Source: Xanthomonas theicola
GTDB taxonomy: Bacteria > Pseudomonadota > Gammaproteobacteria > Xanthomonadales > Xanthomonadaceae
Assembly (NCBI RefSeq): GCF_014236795.1
Contig: NZ_CP049017.1
Coordinates: forward strand, 4,661,001-4,725,000
Length of the DNA stretch: 64,000 nt
Direction of reading: 5' to 3'
Numbering within the stretch: position 1 is the first letter of the stretch; each line of letters starts with the position of its first letter. Both the position numbers and the translations under genes were made by a program. Shown piece by piece: positions 47,490 to 57,168 of the stretch. The notes below the pieces were generated by a model, which searched no databases, had not been told where the DNA came from, and saw only the letters and a list, made by a program, of their open reading frames with translations.

Positions 47490-49079
47490 TCAGGCCGCTT
47501 CGGCGACCGCGTTGCCGACCGGCGCGCTGCTGCGGATCAGATGGTCGAACGCGCTCAGCGCCGCCTTGGAGCCTTCGCCCATGGCGATGATGATCTGCTT
47601 GTACGGCACCGTGGTGGCATCGCCGGCGGCGAACACCCCGGGCAGCGAGGTCTGGCCGCGGTCGTCGACGACGATCTCGCCGCGCGGCGACAGCGCCACC
47701 GCGCCCTGCAGCCACTCGGTGTTGGGCAGCAGGCCGATCTGCACGAAGATGCCTTCCAGCGCCACGCGATGGACATCGCCGCCGACGCGGTCCTTGTAGA
47801 CCAGGCCGGTGACCTTGTTGCCGTCGCCGATGACCTCGGTGCTCTGCGCGTTGACGACGACGTCCACGTTGCCCAGGCTGCGCAGCTTGCGCTGCAGGAC
47901 TTCGTCGGCGCGCAGCTTGGCGTCGAACTCGACCAGGGTGACGTGGCTGACGAGGCCGGCCAGGTCGATCGCCGCTTCCACGCCGGAGTTGCCGCCGCCG
48001 ATCACCGCCACGCGCTTGCCCTTGAACAGCGGGCCGTCGCAGTGCGGGCAATAGGCCACGCCCTTGTTGCGGTACTGCTCTTCGCCGGGCACGTTCATCT
48101 GCCGCCAGCGCGCGCCGGTGGACAGGATCACGCTGCGGCTCTTCAGCGATGCGCCATTGGCCAGCTTGATCTCGACCAGGCCGTCGGCGCCGGCCGCGAC
48201 CAGCTGTTCGGCGCGCTGCAGGTTCATGATGTCCACGTTGTACTGGCGCACGTGCTGCTCCAGCGCCGCGGCCATCTTCGGGCCTTCGGTCTCCTGCACC
48301 GACACGAAGTTCTCGATCGCCATGGTGTCCAGCACCTGTCCGCCGAAACGCTCGGCCGCCACGCCGGTGCGGATGCCCTTGCGCGCCGCATAGATCGCCG
48401 CCGCCGCGCCGGCCGGTCCGCCGCCGATCACCAGCACGTCGAACGGCGCCTTGGCCGCGATGCTGGCCGCGTCGCGCTTGGCCGCGCCGGTGTCGAGCCT
48501 GGCCACGATCTGCTCCAGGCTCATGCGACCCTGGTCGAACACCTCGCCGTTGAGGTACACGGTGGGCACCGACATGATCTGCCGCGCCTCGACCTCGTCC
48601 TGGAACAGCGCGCCGTCGATGGCCACGTGCTTGATGTTCGGGTTCAGCACCGCGGCCAGGTTCAGCGCCTGCACCACGTCCGGGCAGTTCTGGCACGACA
48701 GCGAGAAATAGGTTTCGAACACATACTCGCCGGGCAGGTTGCGCACCTGCTCGATGACCTCGGCGGTGGCCTTGGACGGATGCCCGCCGACCTGCAGCAG
48801 CGCCAGCACCAGCGAGGTGAACTCGTGGCCCAGCGGCAACCCGGCGAAGCGCAGGTGGATGTCCTGGCCGGGGCTGCCCAGCGCGAACGACGGGGTGCGC
48901 TCGCCGCTGTCGCGGTGCACGTCCAGGCGGATCTGGTCGGACAGCAGCACCAAGTCGTCGAGCAGGTCGAGCATCTCGCGCGACTTGGCGCCGTCGTCCA
49001 CCGACGCGGTGATGTGGATGGGCCGTACGACCCGCTCCAGGTAGGCCTTCAACTGGGTTTTCAGATCGGCATCCAACAT
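47490..49079 (-). CDS. ahpF: Alkyl hydroperoxide reductase subunit F
   Basis: Flavoprotein disulfide reductase of 529 aa that transfers electrons from NADH to AhpC. The N-terminal double thioredoxin-fold domain has the redox pair in [17 protein letters not shown]; the thioredoxin-reductase part carries FAD motif [20 protein letters not shown], the second redox pair [23 protein letters not shown] motif [16 protein letters not shown], and [17 protein letters not shown]. It follows ahpC after 199 bp that hold inverted repeats, so its mRNA may be partly attenuated. Confidence 0.97.
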   Translation of the reverse strand: MLDADLKTQLKAYLERVVRPIHITASVDDGAKSREMLDLLDDLVLLSDQIRLDVHRDSGERTPSFALGSPGQDIHLRFAGLPLGHEFTSLVLALLQVGGHPSKATAEVIEQVRNLPGEYVFETYFSLSCQNCPDVVQALNLAAVLNPNIKHVAIDGALFQDEVEARQIMSVPTVYLNGEVFDQGRMSLEQIVARLDTGAAKRDAASIAAKAPFDVLVIGGGPAGAAAAIYAARKGIRTGVAAERFGGQVLDTMAIENFVSVQETEGPKMAAALEQHVRQYNVDIMNLQRAEQLVAAGADGLVEIKLANGASLKSRSVILSTGARWRQMNVPGEEQYRNKGVAYCPHCDGPLFKGKRVAVIGGGNSGVEAAIDLAGLVSHVTLVEFDAKLRADEVLQRKLRSLGNVDVVVNAQSTEVIGDGNKVTGLVYKDRVGGDVHRVALEGIFVQIGLLPNTEWLQGAVALSPRGEIVVDDRGQTSLPGVFAAGDATTVPYKQIIIAMGEGSKAALSAFDHLIRSSAPVGNAVAEAA

Positions 49080-49156
49080 GGCGGACTCCTGACGATGGGC
49101 AAAGCGAAGGTGAGGCGTTTGCCGCAGGGGCAGATCACCGGAGGGAATGGGGAGGA

Positions 49157-49259
49157 GGGGTGAACCGCAGCCGGCGCTGCCGGTGGCTGGCTGGCGTGAG
49201 GCGGGCTGGCCGACCGCGACGCGGGCTGCGGTTCACCCCCACTCCGCCGAACGGCGGAG
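49157..49259. terminator. Inverted repeats between ahpC and ahpF
   Basis: Two structures are visible. A 16-base arm GGGGTGAACCGCAGCC at 49157-49172 is repeated inverted at 49224-49239. Closer to the ahpC end, CTCCGCCG and CGGCGGAG (49242-49259) make an 8-bp stem with a two-base loop. They lie 20-120 bp downstream of the ahpC stop and may lower readthrough into ahpF. Confidence 0.55.
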
Positions 49260-49278
49260 ATGGGAGTGCGGGCGCGGC

Positions 49279-49842
49279 TTAGATCTTGCCGACCAGATCC
49301 AGCGACGGCTTCAGGGTCTTTTCGCCTTCCTTCCACTTGGCCGGGCACACTTCGCCCGGATGCGAGGCGACGAACTGCGCGGCCTTGAGCTTGCGCAGGG
49401 TCTCGGTCACGTCGCGGGCGATCGCGTTGTCGTGGATCTCCAGCGTCTTGACCACGCCTTCCGGGTTGATCACGAAGGTGCCGCGCAGGGCCAGGCCTTC
49501 CTCGTCGATGTGCACGCCGAACGCGCGGGTCAGCTGGTGGGTCGGATCGCCGACCAGCGGGAACTGCGCCTTGCCGACGGCCGGCGAGGTCTCGTGCCAC
49601 ACCTTGTGCGAGAAATGGGTGTCGGTGGTGACGATGTAGACCTCGGCGCCGATCTTCTGGAACTCGGCGTAGTTGTCGGCGGCGTCTTCCACTTCGGTGG
49701 GGCAGTTGAAGGTGAAGGCGGCCGGCATGAAGATCAGCACCGACCACTTGCCCTTCAGGTCCGCGTCGGTGACCTCGATGAATTCGCCGCTCTTGTAAGC
49801 GTTGGCCTTGAACGGGGGGACTTGGGTGTTGATCAAAGACAT
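49279..49842 (-). CDS. ahpC: Alkyl hydroperoxide reductase subunit C (peroxiredoxin)
   Basis: Typical 2-Cys peroxiredoxin of 187 aa that reduces hydrogen and organic peroxides. The peroxidatic Cys is in FMPAAFTFNCPTEVEDAADN and the resolving Cys in HPGEVCPAKWKEGEKTL. It is the first gene of ahpC-ahpF-oxyR and has a strong promoter with an OxyR-type site. In Xanthomonas, ahpC is a main target of OxyR. Confidence 0.97.
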   Translation of the reverse strand: MSLINTQVPPFKANAYKSGEFIEVTDADLKGKWSVLIFMPAAFTFNCPTEVEDAADNYAEFQKIGAEVYIVTTDTHFSHKVWHETSPAVGKAQFPLVGDPTHQLTRAFGVHIDEEGLALRGTFVINPEGVVKTLEIHDNAIARDVTETLRKLKAAQFVASHPGEVCPAKWKEGEKTLKPSLDLVGKI

Positions 49843-49892
49843 GGAGTTTCCTCAGTGGTTGCGAAGGGGGGGGCGGGGGATGCAACGCGGCG

Positions 49893-49921
49893 CATCATAG
49901 GAAAGATCGATGGATATCTCA
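49893..49921 (-). promoter_or_regulatory. Sigma-70-type promoter of ahpC
   Basis: On the minus strand TTGAGA (49921-49916) and TATGAT (49898-49893) are separated by exactly 17 bases, about 50 bp upstream of the ahpC start codon. Confidence 0.7.
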
Positions 49922-49944
49922 AATCGATTGATGGAATTGAATGG

Positions 49945-49981
49945 ATAGTTTTATTCTATCGCTAACCAAGTCTGGGTCTTT
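49945..49981 (-). promoter_or_regulatory. Probable OxyR operator upstream of ahpC
   Basis: ATAG-N7-CTAT is perfect at 49945-49959, followed at the same 7-base spacing by CAAG and CTTT, which match the next two half-sites (ATAG, CTAT) partly. It lies just upstream of the -35 element, the place expected for activation by OxyR. Confidence 0.65.
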
Positions 49982-50060
49982 GCTGCGCTGTGCGGGAAAC
50001 GAGGGCTGGCGCGGTTCTACCACGTTGGCTTTTCCGGACCGCTGCGGCATCGTGACGCCG

Positions 50061-50891
50061 ATGAACGCCTCCACCCCCGAGTCCCTGCTGCGTGCGGCCT
50101 GCGCGCAGATCGATCACGCCGACGCCGAGGCCTTGCTGATCCACGCCCTGCAGCGCGACCGCGCCTGGTTGTTCGCACACGCCCGCGACCCGCTGCCGGC
50201 GCCGGCCACGCAGCGCTTCGGCGAGTTGCTGGCGCGGCGCGCGCAGGGCGAGCCGGTGGCCTACCTGACCGGCCGCCGCGGTTTCTGGACCCTGGACCTG
50301 GCGGTCGGCCCGGCCACGCTGATCCCACGCGCGGACACCGAACGGCTGGTCGAGCTGGCGCTGGAACGGGTGGACGCGGCGCCGGGCCGGCGCATCGCCG
50401 ACCTGGGCACCGGCAGCGGCGCGATCGCGTTGGCGCTGGCCAGCGAGCGGCCGCAGACGCAGGTGCTGGCCACCGACCTGAGCGAGGCGGCGCTGGCGCT
50501 GGCGCAGGCCAATGCGCGCACGCTCGGCCTGGACAACGTCGCCTTCGCCCATGGCCGCTGGCTGGCGCCGCTGGCCGGGCAGCGCTTCGACCTGATCGCC
50601 AGCAACCCGCCCTACATCGCCGCCGGCGACCCGCACCTGGCGCAGGGCGACCTGCGCTACGAACCGGCCGGCGCGCTGGCCTCCGGTGCCGACGGGCTGG
50701 ACGACCTCCGCCTGATCGCCGCCGCCGCGCCGGCGCACCTGCTGGCGGGTGGCTGGCTGTTGCTGGAGCATGGCTGGGACCAGGGCGCGGCCGTGCGTGC
50801 GTTGATGCGGCAGGCCGGCCTGACGCAGGTTGACACCGCCCAGGACCTGGAGGGACGCGACCGCGTGACGCTGGGGCAGCGGCTGCAGTAG
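50061..50891 (+). CDS. prmC: Peptide chain release factor N5-glutamine methyltransferase
   Basis: PrmC/HemK, 276 aa, methylates the GGQ glutamine of release factors RF1 and RF2. Features: N-terminal helical domain ([20 protein letters not shown]), the linker [23 protein letters not shown] site [20 protein letters not shown], and the catalytic [17 protein letters not shown]. The ATG at 50061 matches the family start; upstream frame is open but unlike the family. It diverges from ahpC. Confidence 0.94.
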   Translation: MNASTPESLLRAACAQIDHADAEALLIHALQRDRAWLFAHARDPLPAPATQRFGELLARRAQGEPVAYLTGRRGFWTLDLAVGPATLIPRADTERLVELALERVDAAPGRRIADLGTGSGAIALALASERPQTQVLATDLSEAALALAQANARTLGLDNVAFAHGRWLAPLAGQRFDLIASNPPYIAAGDPHLAQGDLRYEPAGALASGADGLDDLRLIAAAAPAHLLAGGWLLLEHGWDQGAAVRALMRQAGLTQVDTAQDLEGRDRVTLGQRLQ

Positions 50892-51223
50892 GTTACCCTT
50901 TGATCCGAGTAAGCAGTGCCTGTGGCATGCCCGGCTCCCGCCTGGCGTGCCTTGTCCAGGCAACTCCCGAAACGATTCGGCTGTGCTGTTTCGACGCTTG
51001 CGGTTCGAACATCGTGTGCGGTGCGCTGCTGTCTGGTGGATGTCCGGATTCGTAGACAAGTGGGCGCTGTCATCGCACTGTCGTTGATTTCCCCGCCCGG
51101 CGTGGGGCATCTAGGTTTTCGTCCGCCGCAGGGCGCGCGCGGCACCGGGGAAGCAGCAGTCCAACGCACGGCGGCACGGGTGCAGCTGACGCACCACCCC
51201 TGCCCACAGATGGGGATCTGGCA
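50892..51223. other. Intergenic region before the rhs gene, nothing recognised
   Basis: These 332 bp separate prmC from the rhs head. No gene, hairpin or repeat could be supported. It marks the left boundary between core genes and the toxin island and should hold the rhs promoter. Confidence 0.5.
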
Positions 51224-54200
51224 ATGCGACGCGTTCTGTCCTGGCGGCGTGCCGCCGCGGTGCTCGTGGTGTGGGCGCTGTTCGGTCCGGCCCACGCCGA
51301 GACCTACTGGCTGGACTCGCGGTTCGACCAGCGCCAGCCGCATTACCCGAGCGGCGAGCAGGCCTGCGTCACCGGCGAGTTGCAGCGCCGCCTGGACGGC
51401 TACCGCGCCGGTAGCGCGCTGCCGCACCGCTACACGGCGGTCGCCATCGGCGCGGACAACGGCCTCGGCGAACGGGTGTGTCGCGGCACGCTGCAGCGCC
51501 GGCAGTTCAACCGTTGGCTGCCAGTGGAGATAGTGGACACGCCGGTGTACGGCCCGTTCGGCACGGTGCCGCCGTGCCCGCTGGGTGGCTGGCCGACCCG
51601 CAGACCGGGCAATGCGGAGTGCCCAAGTGCGACAGCGACTGCCCGGCCGACGGCGGCAACCGGTCCAACCCGATCGCCAGCGCCACCGGCAACAAGCGCC
51701 AGCGCGCAACGGACTACCGCGGCGGCGGCGTCTTCCCGCTGGAACTGGTGCGCACCTACAACAGCCACCGCGTGGCCGACAGCCGCGCGCTGCCGCTGGG
51801 GGTGGGCTGGACCCACAACTACGCGGCGCGGCTGGAACCGGTGCTGGATGCCAGCGGCACGCTCGTGGGCCTGCGCGCCTACCGCCCCAACGGCGCGATC
51901 CAGACCTTCGCCCTGGTCGACGGGGCGTGGGTGGGCGATGCCGACGTGCCGGAACGGCTGAGCGCCACCTTGTCCGAGGGCCAACTGGCCATCGCCCGCT
52001 ACCGGCGCGCCGATGACAGCGTCGAGGTCTACGACCAATTCGGCCGGCTGCTGTCGATCACCAGCCGCGAGGGCTTTGTGCAGACCCTGTCCTATGCCGC
52101 CGGCGCGGGGATGTCGCCGGACGTGCAGCAGGTGAGCGACCCGCAGGGCCGCACCCTGCGCTTCACCTACACCGACGGACGCCTGACCGGCCTGACCGAC
52201 AGCGCCGGCATGACCCTCAGCTATGCCTACCAGGACGACGACCTGATCGGCGTGACCTACCCGGACGGCGCGGGCAGCGCCACGCGCCGCTACCACTACA
52301 ACGAAGCCGGACAGACCGGCGGGGTGTCGCAGCCGCACCTGCTGACCGGCATCACCGATGAGCGCGGCGCCCGTTATGCCAGCTGGGGCTACGACGGCAA
52401 CCGGCGCGGCGTGCTCAGCGTGCACGGCGACTACGCAACCGGCACTGCCGACCGGGTGACGCTGCAGTTCGACGCCGACGGCGGCAGCACCATCACCGAC
52501 AGCCTGGGCCAGGTGCGCCGCTACGGCTTCATGGCCAGCCACCGGGTGGCGCGGCTGAGCGCCCTGGACGCCCCGTGCGACGGCTGCGCCAACACCGCCG
52601 CCGCGCGCAGCTACGACGGCAACGGGTATCCGGCCAGCAGGACCGATTTCGAAGGCAACCTCACCCAATACACCTACGACGCGCGCGGCCTGCAGACCCA
52701 GCGCATCGAGGCCGCCGGCAGCGGCGGCGCCCGGCGCACCGTGCAGACCGACTGGCACGCCAGCTTCCGGCAGCCGACCGAGTCCCGCACCCTGGATGCG
52801 GCCAATGCCCTGATCGCCCGCACCACCTTCACCTACAACGCGCGCGGCCAGGTGCTGACCCAGACCCGCGTCGATCCCGCCACCGGCACCACGCGCACCG
52901 CCACCACCGCCTACTGCGAGCAGGCCGACCTGGACGCCGGCCGCTGCCCGCTGCTGGGCCTGGTCACCGCAATCGACGGCCCGCGCAGCGACCTCGACGA
53001 CCTGACCACCTTCACCTACTACCCCAGCGACGCCGCCAGCTGCGCCCCCCCCCCCCCCCCCCCCCCCGCCACCTGCCCGCACCGCAAGGGCGACCTGTGG
53101 AACGTCCGCAACGCCCAGGGCCAAGTGACCGAGGTCCTGGCCTACGACGGCGCCGGCCGCGTCCTGTCGGTGAAGGACCCCAACGGCACCATCACCGACG
53201 CCACCTACCACCCGCGCGGCTGGCTCGCCTCCAGCACCGTGCGCGGCGCCGACGCTGGCAGCGACCGCACTACCCGCCTCGCCTACTGGCTGACCGGGCA
53301 GATCAAACAGGTGACCCAGCCGGACGGCGCGTTCACCGCCTTCACCTACGACGCGGCGCACCGCCTGACCGAGATCGCCGACAACGCCGGCAACACGCTG
53401 CACTACACGCTGGACAACGCCGGCAACCGGGTCAAGGAAGACATCAAGGACGCATCGGGCACGCTCAAGCGCACGCTGTCGCGGGTCTACAACCAGCTCG
53501 GCCAACTGGCCACGCAGGCCACCGCCAAGGGCGATCCGACCGACTTCGGCTACGACGCCAACGGCAACACCACCGCCGTCACCGACGCGCTTGGGCACAA
53601 GACCCAGAACGACTACGACCCGCTCAACCGCCTGGCGCGCACGCTCCAAGACGTGGGCGGCATCGCGGCCGAGACCAAGTTCGGCTACGACGCGCTGGAC
53701 AACCTGACCCAGGTCACCGACCCGAAGGGCCTGGACACCACCTACGCCTACAATGGCCTGGGCGACCTGACCAAGCTGACCAGCCCGGACACCGGCGTCG
53801 CCACGTACACCTACGACAGCGCCGGCAACCGCGCCAGCCAGACCGACGCGCGCAACGTCAAGACCACCTACCGCTACGACGCCCTGAACCGGCTGACCCA
53901 AGTGACCTATCCAACCAGCCGCCTCGACGTCGCCTACACCTACGACGTGAGCCAGAGCACCTGTGCCCGCGGCGAGACCGACGCCATCGGCCGCCTGACC
54001 CGGATGCAGGACGCCAGCGGCCGCACCGACTACTGCTACGACCGCTTCGGCGAGCTGGTGCGCAAGGTCCAGACCACCGGCGACAAGACCTACGTGCTGC
54101 GCTACGCCTACACCAAGGCCGGGCAGCTGAGCCGGCTGACCTATCCGGATGGCGCCGTGGTGGACTACGTGCGCAACGCCCAGGGCCAGGCCACGGAAGT

Positions 54201-55749
54201 GGGCGTCACCCCGGCTGGCGGCAGCCGGCAGGTGCTGCTGGGCAATGCGACCTACTACCCGTTCGGCCCGGTGGCGGGCTGTTCCTACGGCAACGGCCGC
54301 CCGATGCAACGCGTGCTGGACCAGGACTACCGCCCGCTGGCGGTCAGCGACACCCGCCGCGACGGCTTGAATACCGGCTTCGCCTTCGACCCGGCCGGCA
54401 ACCTCAGCGCCCTGACCGCTGCGGGCAACACCGCCCCCATCATCAGCCTGGACCACGACGGCCTGGGCCGGCTGACCGCGTTCAAGGACGGCCCGACCGG
54501 CACCGTGATCGACGGCTACAGCTACGACGCCACCGGCAACCGGCTCAGCGCCCGGGTCAACACGACGACGCAGAGCTACCGCTACCCGGCCGACAGCCAC
54601 CGCCTGGGCGCGGTGGCCGGCACCGCCCGCAGCTACGACGCCAGCGGCAACACCACCGCCATCGGCGGCGCAGCCCGGCAATACGCCTACGACGACACCG
54701 GCAGGATGCGCCAGGTCACCCGTGGCGGCGCAGTGGTCATGACCTACCGCTACAACGGCCGCGGCGAACAGGTGCAGCGCAGCGGCGCAGCCACCACCAC
54801 CACCGTGTACGACGAGGCCGGCCACTGGCTGGGCGACTACGACGGCAACGGCGCACCCGTGCAACAAGCGATCTGGCTGGACGACCTGCCGGTAGGCGTA
54901 CTGGCCAAGAACAGCCTGCGCTACGTGCAGCCGGACCACCTGGGCACCCCGCGCGCGGTGATCGACCCGGTGCGCGACGTGGCGATCTGGCGTTGGGACC
55001 TGAAGGGCGAAGCCTTCGGCAACACCTCGCCCGACCAGGACCCGGACAAGGACGGCACCGCGTTCGTGTTCGACATGCGCTTCCCGGGGCAGCGCTACGA
55101 TGCGGCCAGTGGGCTGAACTACAACTACTTCCGCGATTACGAGCCAGACGGTGGGCGCTATATCCAGCCTGATCCAATCGGTTTCGCAGGCGGAATTTCA
55201 ATGTTTTCCTATGTTGAATCTTCACCTTTCAGCCGCGTTGATCCACTGGGACTGAAGAAGTGGGATTTCGATGGTCCGGGAGATACTTCTGTCTGTCAGT
55301 ACTATCAGGCGTTAGCCGATCAGAGTGGTTCTTGTTACTACAGGCAGGCTGCAAATTCTTGTAGAGGCAAAAATACAGTTATCAACGATGCCATTAGACT
55401 GGGAATGATGCACGCGTGGCTAACAAGCCGCACTTTCGATTCGGAAAGTGTAATATTGAATAAGATAAGAAATGGCCTTGTTCGTGAAGATAGACGCTAT
55501 TCGGTTCGCGATGAGCAAGGACGCGTCGTGCGAGAGCCATACGGAAGCATGATTGATGAATATCATCGCAAAGTTTTCAATGAGGCTGGGATAAGTCCCT
55601 TGTTTTATGGAGGATCTTTGTGGCCGCGAGGCGTTTACCCGAATTATGTTCCGCAGGTCGGCGATGGTTCTGAGAGCTTAATCCAGTCATACTTGGGTCA
55701 ATCCCCAGTGGGCGCATCGCGCGATAACGAATGCAGCTGTGGCTGGTGA
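51224..55749 (+). CDS. Rhs-family polymorphic toxin, one frameshift near the N-terminus
   Basis: Large YD-repeat protein of about 1,500 residues when read through. It begins with a signal-like segment (AAAVLVVWALFGPAHAETYW) at 51224; near 51576-51584 one base appears missing, because the frame ending PVYGPFGTVPPCP must join AGWLADPQTGQCGVPKCDSD. A DUF6531-type block follows (NPIASATGNKRQRATDYRGG, LVRTYNSHRVADSRALPLGV), then many YD repeats (YTYDARGL, YDANGNTTAV, YDALNRLTQVTYP) that form the toxin-enclosing shell, and the conserved Rhs core end (YFRDYEPDGGRYIQPDPIGF, DPLGL). The last 164 residues after DPLGL are the variable toxin part. A run of 23 C residues lies inside the gene. Whether a head frameshift or a downstream start rules expression is open. 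Confidence 0.88.
53045..53067 (+). repeat. Homopolymer of 23 cytosines inside rhs
   Basis: An uninterrupted C run of 23 bases encodes a proline stretch between SCAP and PATCPHRKGD. The frame is open on both sides at this length. Tracts this long change length by slipped-strand mispairing, so the gene could switch on and off; tract length read from an assembly is also easily wrong. Confidence 0.8.
55255..55749 (+). other. Rhs C-terminal toxin domain of unknown type
   Basis: The 164 residues after DPLGL (KKWDFDGPGDTSVCQYYQAL onward) are unrelated to the repeats before them and to any toxin family I can name. There are five cysteines (two in the final NECSCGW), a helical middle (VINDAIRLGMMHAWLTSRTF) and EYHRKVFNEAGISP. 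Base composition falls sharply compared with the high-GC core, the usual sign of a swapped-in toxin cassette. The adjacent membrane protein is its likely immunity factor. Confidence 0.7.
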
Positions 55750-55753
55750 TCAA

Positions 55754-56128
55754 ATGAAAATTGCAAAATGGATTGTAATTTTATTATCATTCGGCGTCGC
55801 TCTAGGGCTCGCCTATACCACTATTGGCGCCAATCAGCACCTGATTGATAGTGGGGTAGGGGTTTCGTGGTATGTGCGTTATGTGATTTTTCTCCCTGGC
55901 GCCACTCTGTGCGCATACCTATTGGCTTCCTTGGTGGCGGCAAGTAGATGGTCACATTTTGTTGTCGCGGTGTTTCTTTTGCTTCCTGCTCTGATAATGT
56001 TGCATTTTGTTGTCTCGGTCATGAATGCTCATACTGGCAATGTATATTGGGGGTGGCAAATATTGGAAATTGCGCTGACTTATTTCGCATGGACACGGAC
56101 AGGGAAATGTTGGTCCAAGTCGGCTTGA
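55754..56128 (+). CDS. Putative membrane immunity protein for the Rhs toxin
   Basis: Protein of 124 aa starting 4 bp after the rhs stop codon (an upstream GTG at 55739 would overlap it). It is almost wholly hydrophobic with four membrane segments: WIVILLSFGVALGLAYTTIG, YVIFLPGATLCAYLLASLVA, HFVVAVFLLLPALIMLHFVV and a last helix WQILEIALTYFAW. Low GC like the toxin tail. Position directly behind a toxin domain is where immunity genes lie; a membrane-embedded one suggests the toxin acts at or through the inner membrane. The function is inference from context. Confidence 0.6.
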   Translation: MKIAKWIVILLSFGVALGLAYTTIGANQHLIDSGVGVSWYVRYVIFLPGATLCAYLLASLVAASRWSHFVVAVFLLLPALIMLHFVVSVMNAHTGNVYWGWQILEIALTYFAWTRTGKCWSKSA

Positions 56129-56141
56129 TATCTAAGGTCAA

Positions 56142-57168
56142 CCTGGACCACGACGCCCTGGGCCGGCTGACCGCGTTCAAGGACGGCCCGACCGGCACCG
56201 TGATCGACGGCTACAGCTACGACGCCACCGGCAACCGGCTCAGTGCCCGGGACAACACGACGACGCTGAGCTACACCTATCCGACCACCAGCCACCGCCT
56301 GGGCGCGGTGGCTGGCACGGCGCGCACCTACGATGCGACGGGCAACACCCTCTCCATCGGCGGCACGGCGCGGGAGTTCGCCTACGACGCCACGGGCCCG
56401 ATGAGCCGAGTCACCCGTGCCGGTGCAGTGGTCATGACCTACCGCTACAACGGCCGTGGCGAACAGGTGCAGCGCAGCGGCGCGGCCACCACCACCACCA
56501 CCGTCTACGACGAAGCCGGCCACTTGCTGGGCGACTACGACCCAAACGGCGCACCGATACAGCAAGCGATCTGGCTGGACGATGTGCCGGTGGGCGTGCT
56601 AGCCAAGACCTGCCTGCAACTACGTCCAGCCCGACCACTTGGGCACCCCGCGCGCAGTGATCGACCCGGCCCGCGACGTGGCGATCTGGACCTGGGACCT
56701 GAAAGGCGAAGCCTTCGGTACCACCCCGCCGGACCAGGACCAGGACCAGGACCAGGACGGCACCGCCTTCGTGTTCGACATGCGGTTCCCTGGGTAGCGC
56801 TACGATGCGGCGAGCGGGCTCAACCAGAACTACTTCCGGGACTATGAGGCTGCTGCCGGGCGGTATGGGCAGAGTGACCCGATTGGGTTGGCGGGTGGAT
56901 TGTCCACCTATGCCTATGTTGGCGGGGATCCCAACAGCTTCGTTGATCCGCTTGGGCTACAAGTCGTCACCACTGTTGATGCCTGCATAGCTCGTTATGG
57001 TCCTGCAAAATGCGGTGTTGCACCCAACCCGGTTGGCCCCAAGGTGGCGCCCAAGGCGCTTGGCACAGGGGCCGCCGCCTGGCTATGGTGCAAGTTTGCG
57101 GGGTGCGAACTTCCCAATGCCCATCAATCGGAAGAAGCGACATCGGATGAGTGCCCCGCCGCACCTAA
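56142..57168 (+). pseudogene. Orphan Rhs tip cassette, headless copy of the rhs 3' core
   Basis: From CCTGGACCACGACG at 56142 the sequence repeats positions 54447-55250 of the rhs gene with high identity (DGPTGTVIDGYSYDATGNRL, AVVMTYRYNGRGEQVQRSGA) and then diverges after DPLGLQ. It lacks any rhs head, has a one-base insertion near 56618, an in-frame TAG at 56795 (CAG in the intact gene) and a short GACCAG tandem encoding a DQ repeat at about 56730-56758. Its reading frame runs on as [20 protein letters not shown] and [13 protein letters not shown] until an IS5-family element interrupts it at 57168. It is an Rhs displaced tip, a store of an alternative toxin. Confidence 0.85.

Noticed and set aside
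50916..51533. A 205-codon frame spanning the gap before rhs.
   Set aside because: It overlaps the rhs head in another frame and has no recognisable domain.
53045..53067. Treating the C23 tract as only an assembly error.
   Set aside because: The frame is open on both sides at exactly this length, so it is kept as real but flagged; raw reads are needed.
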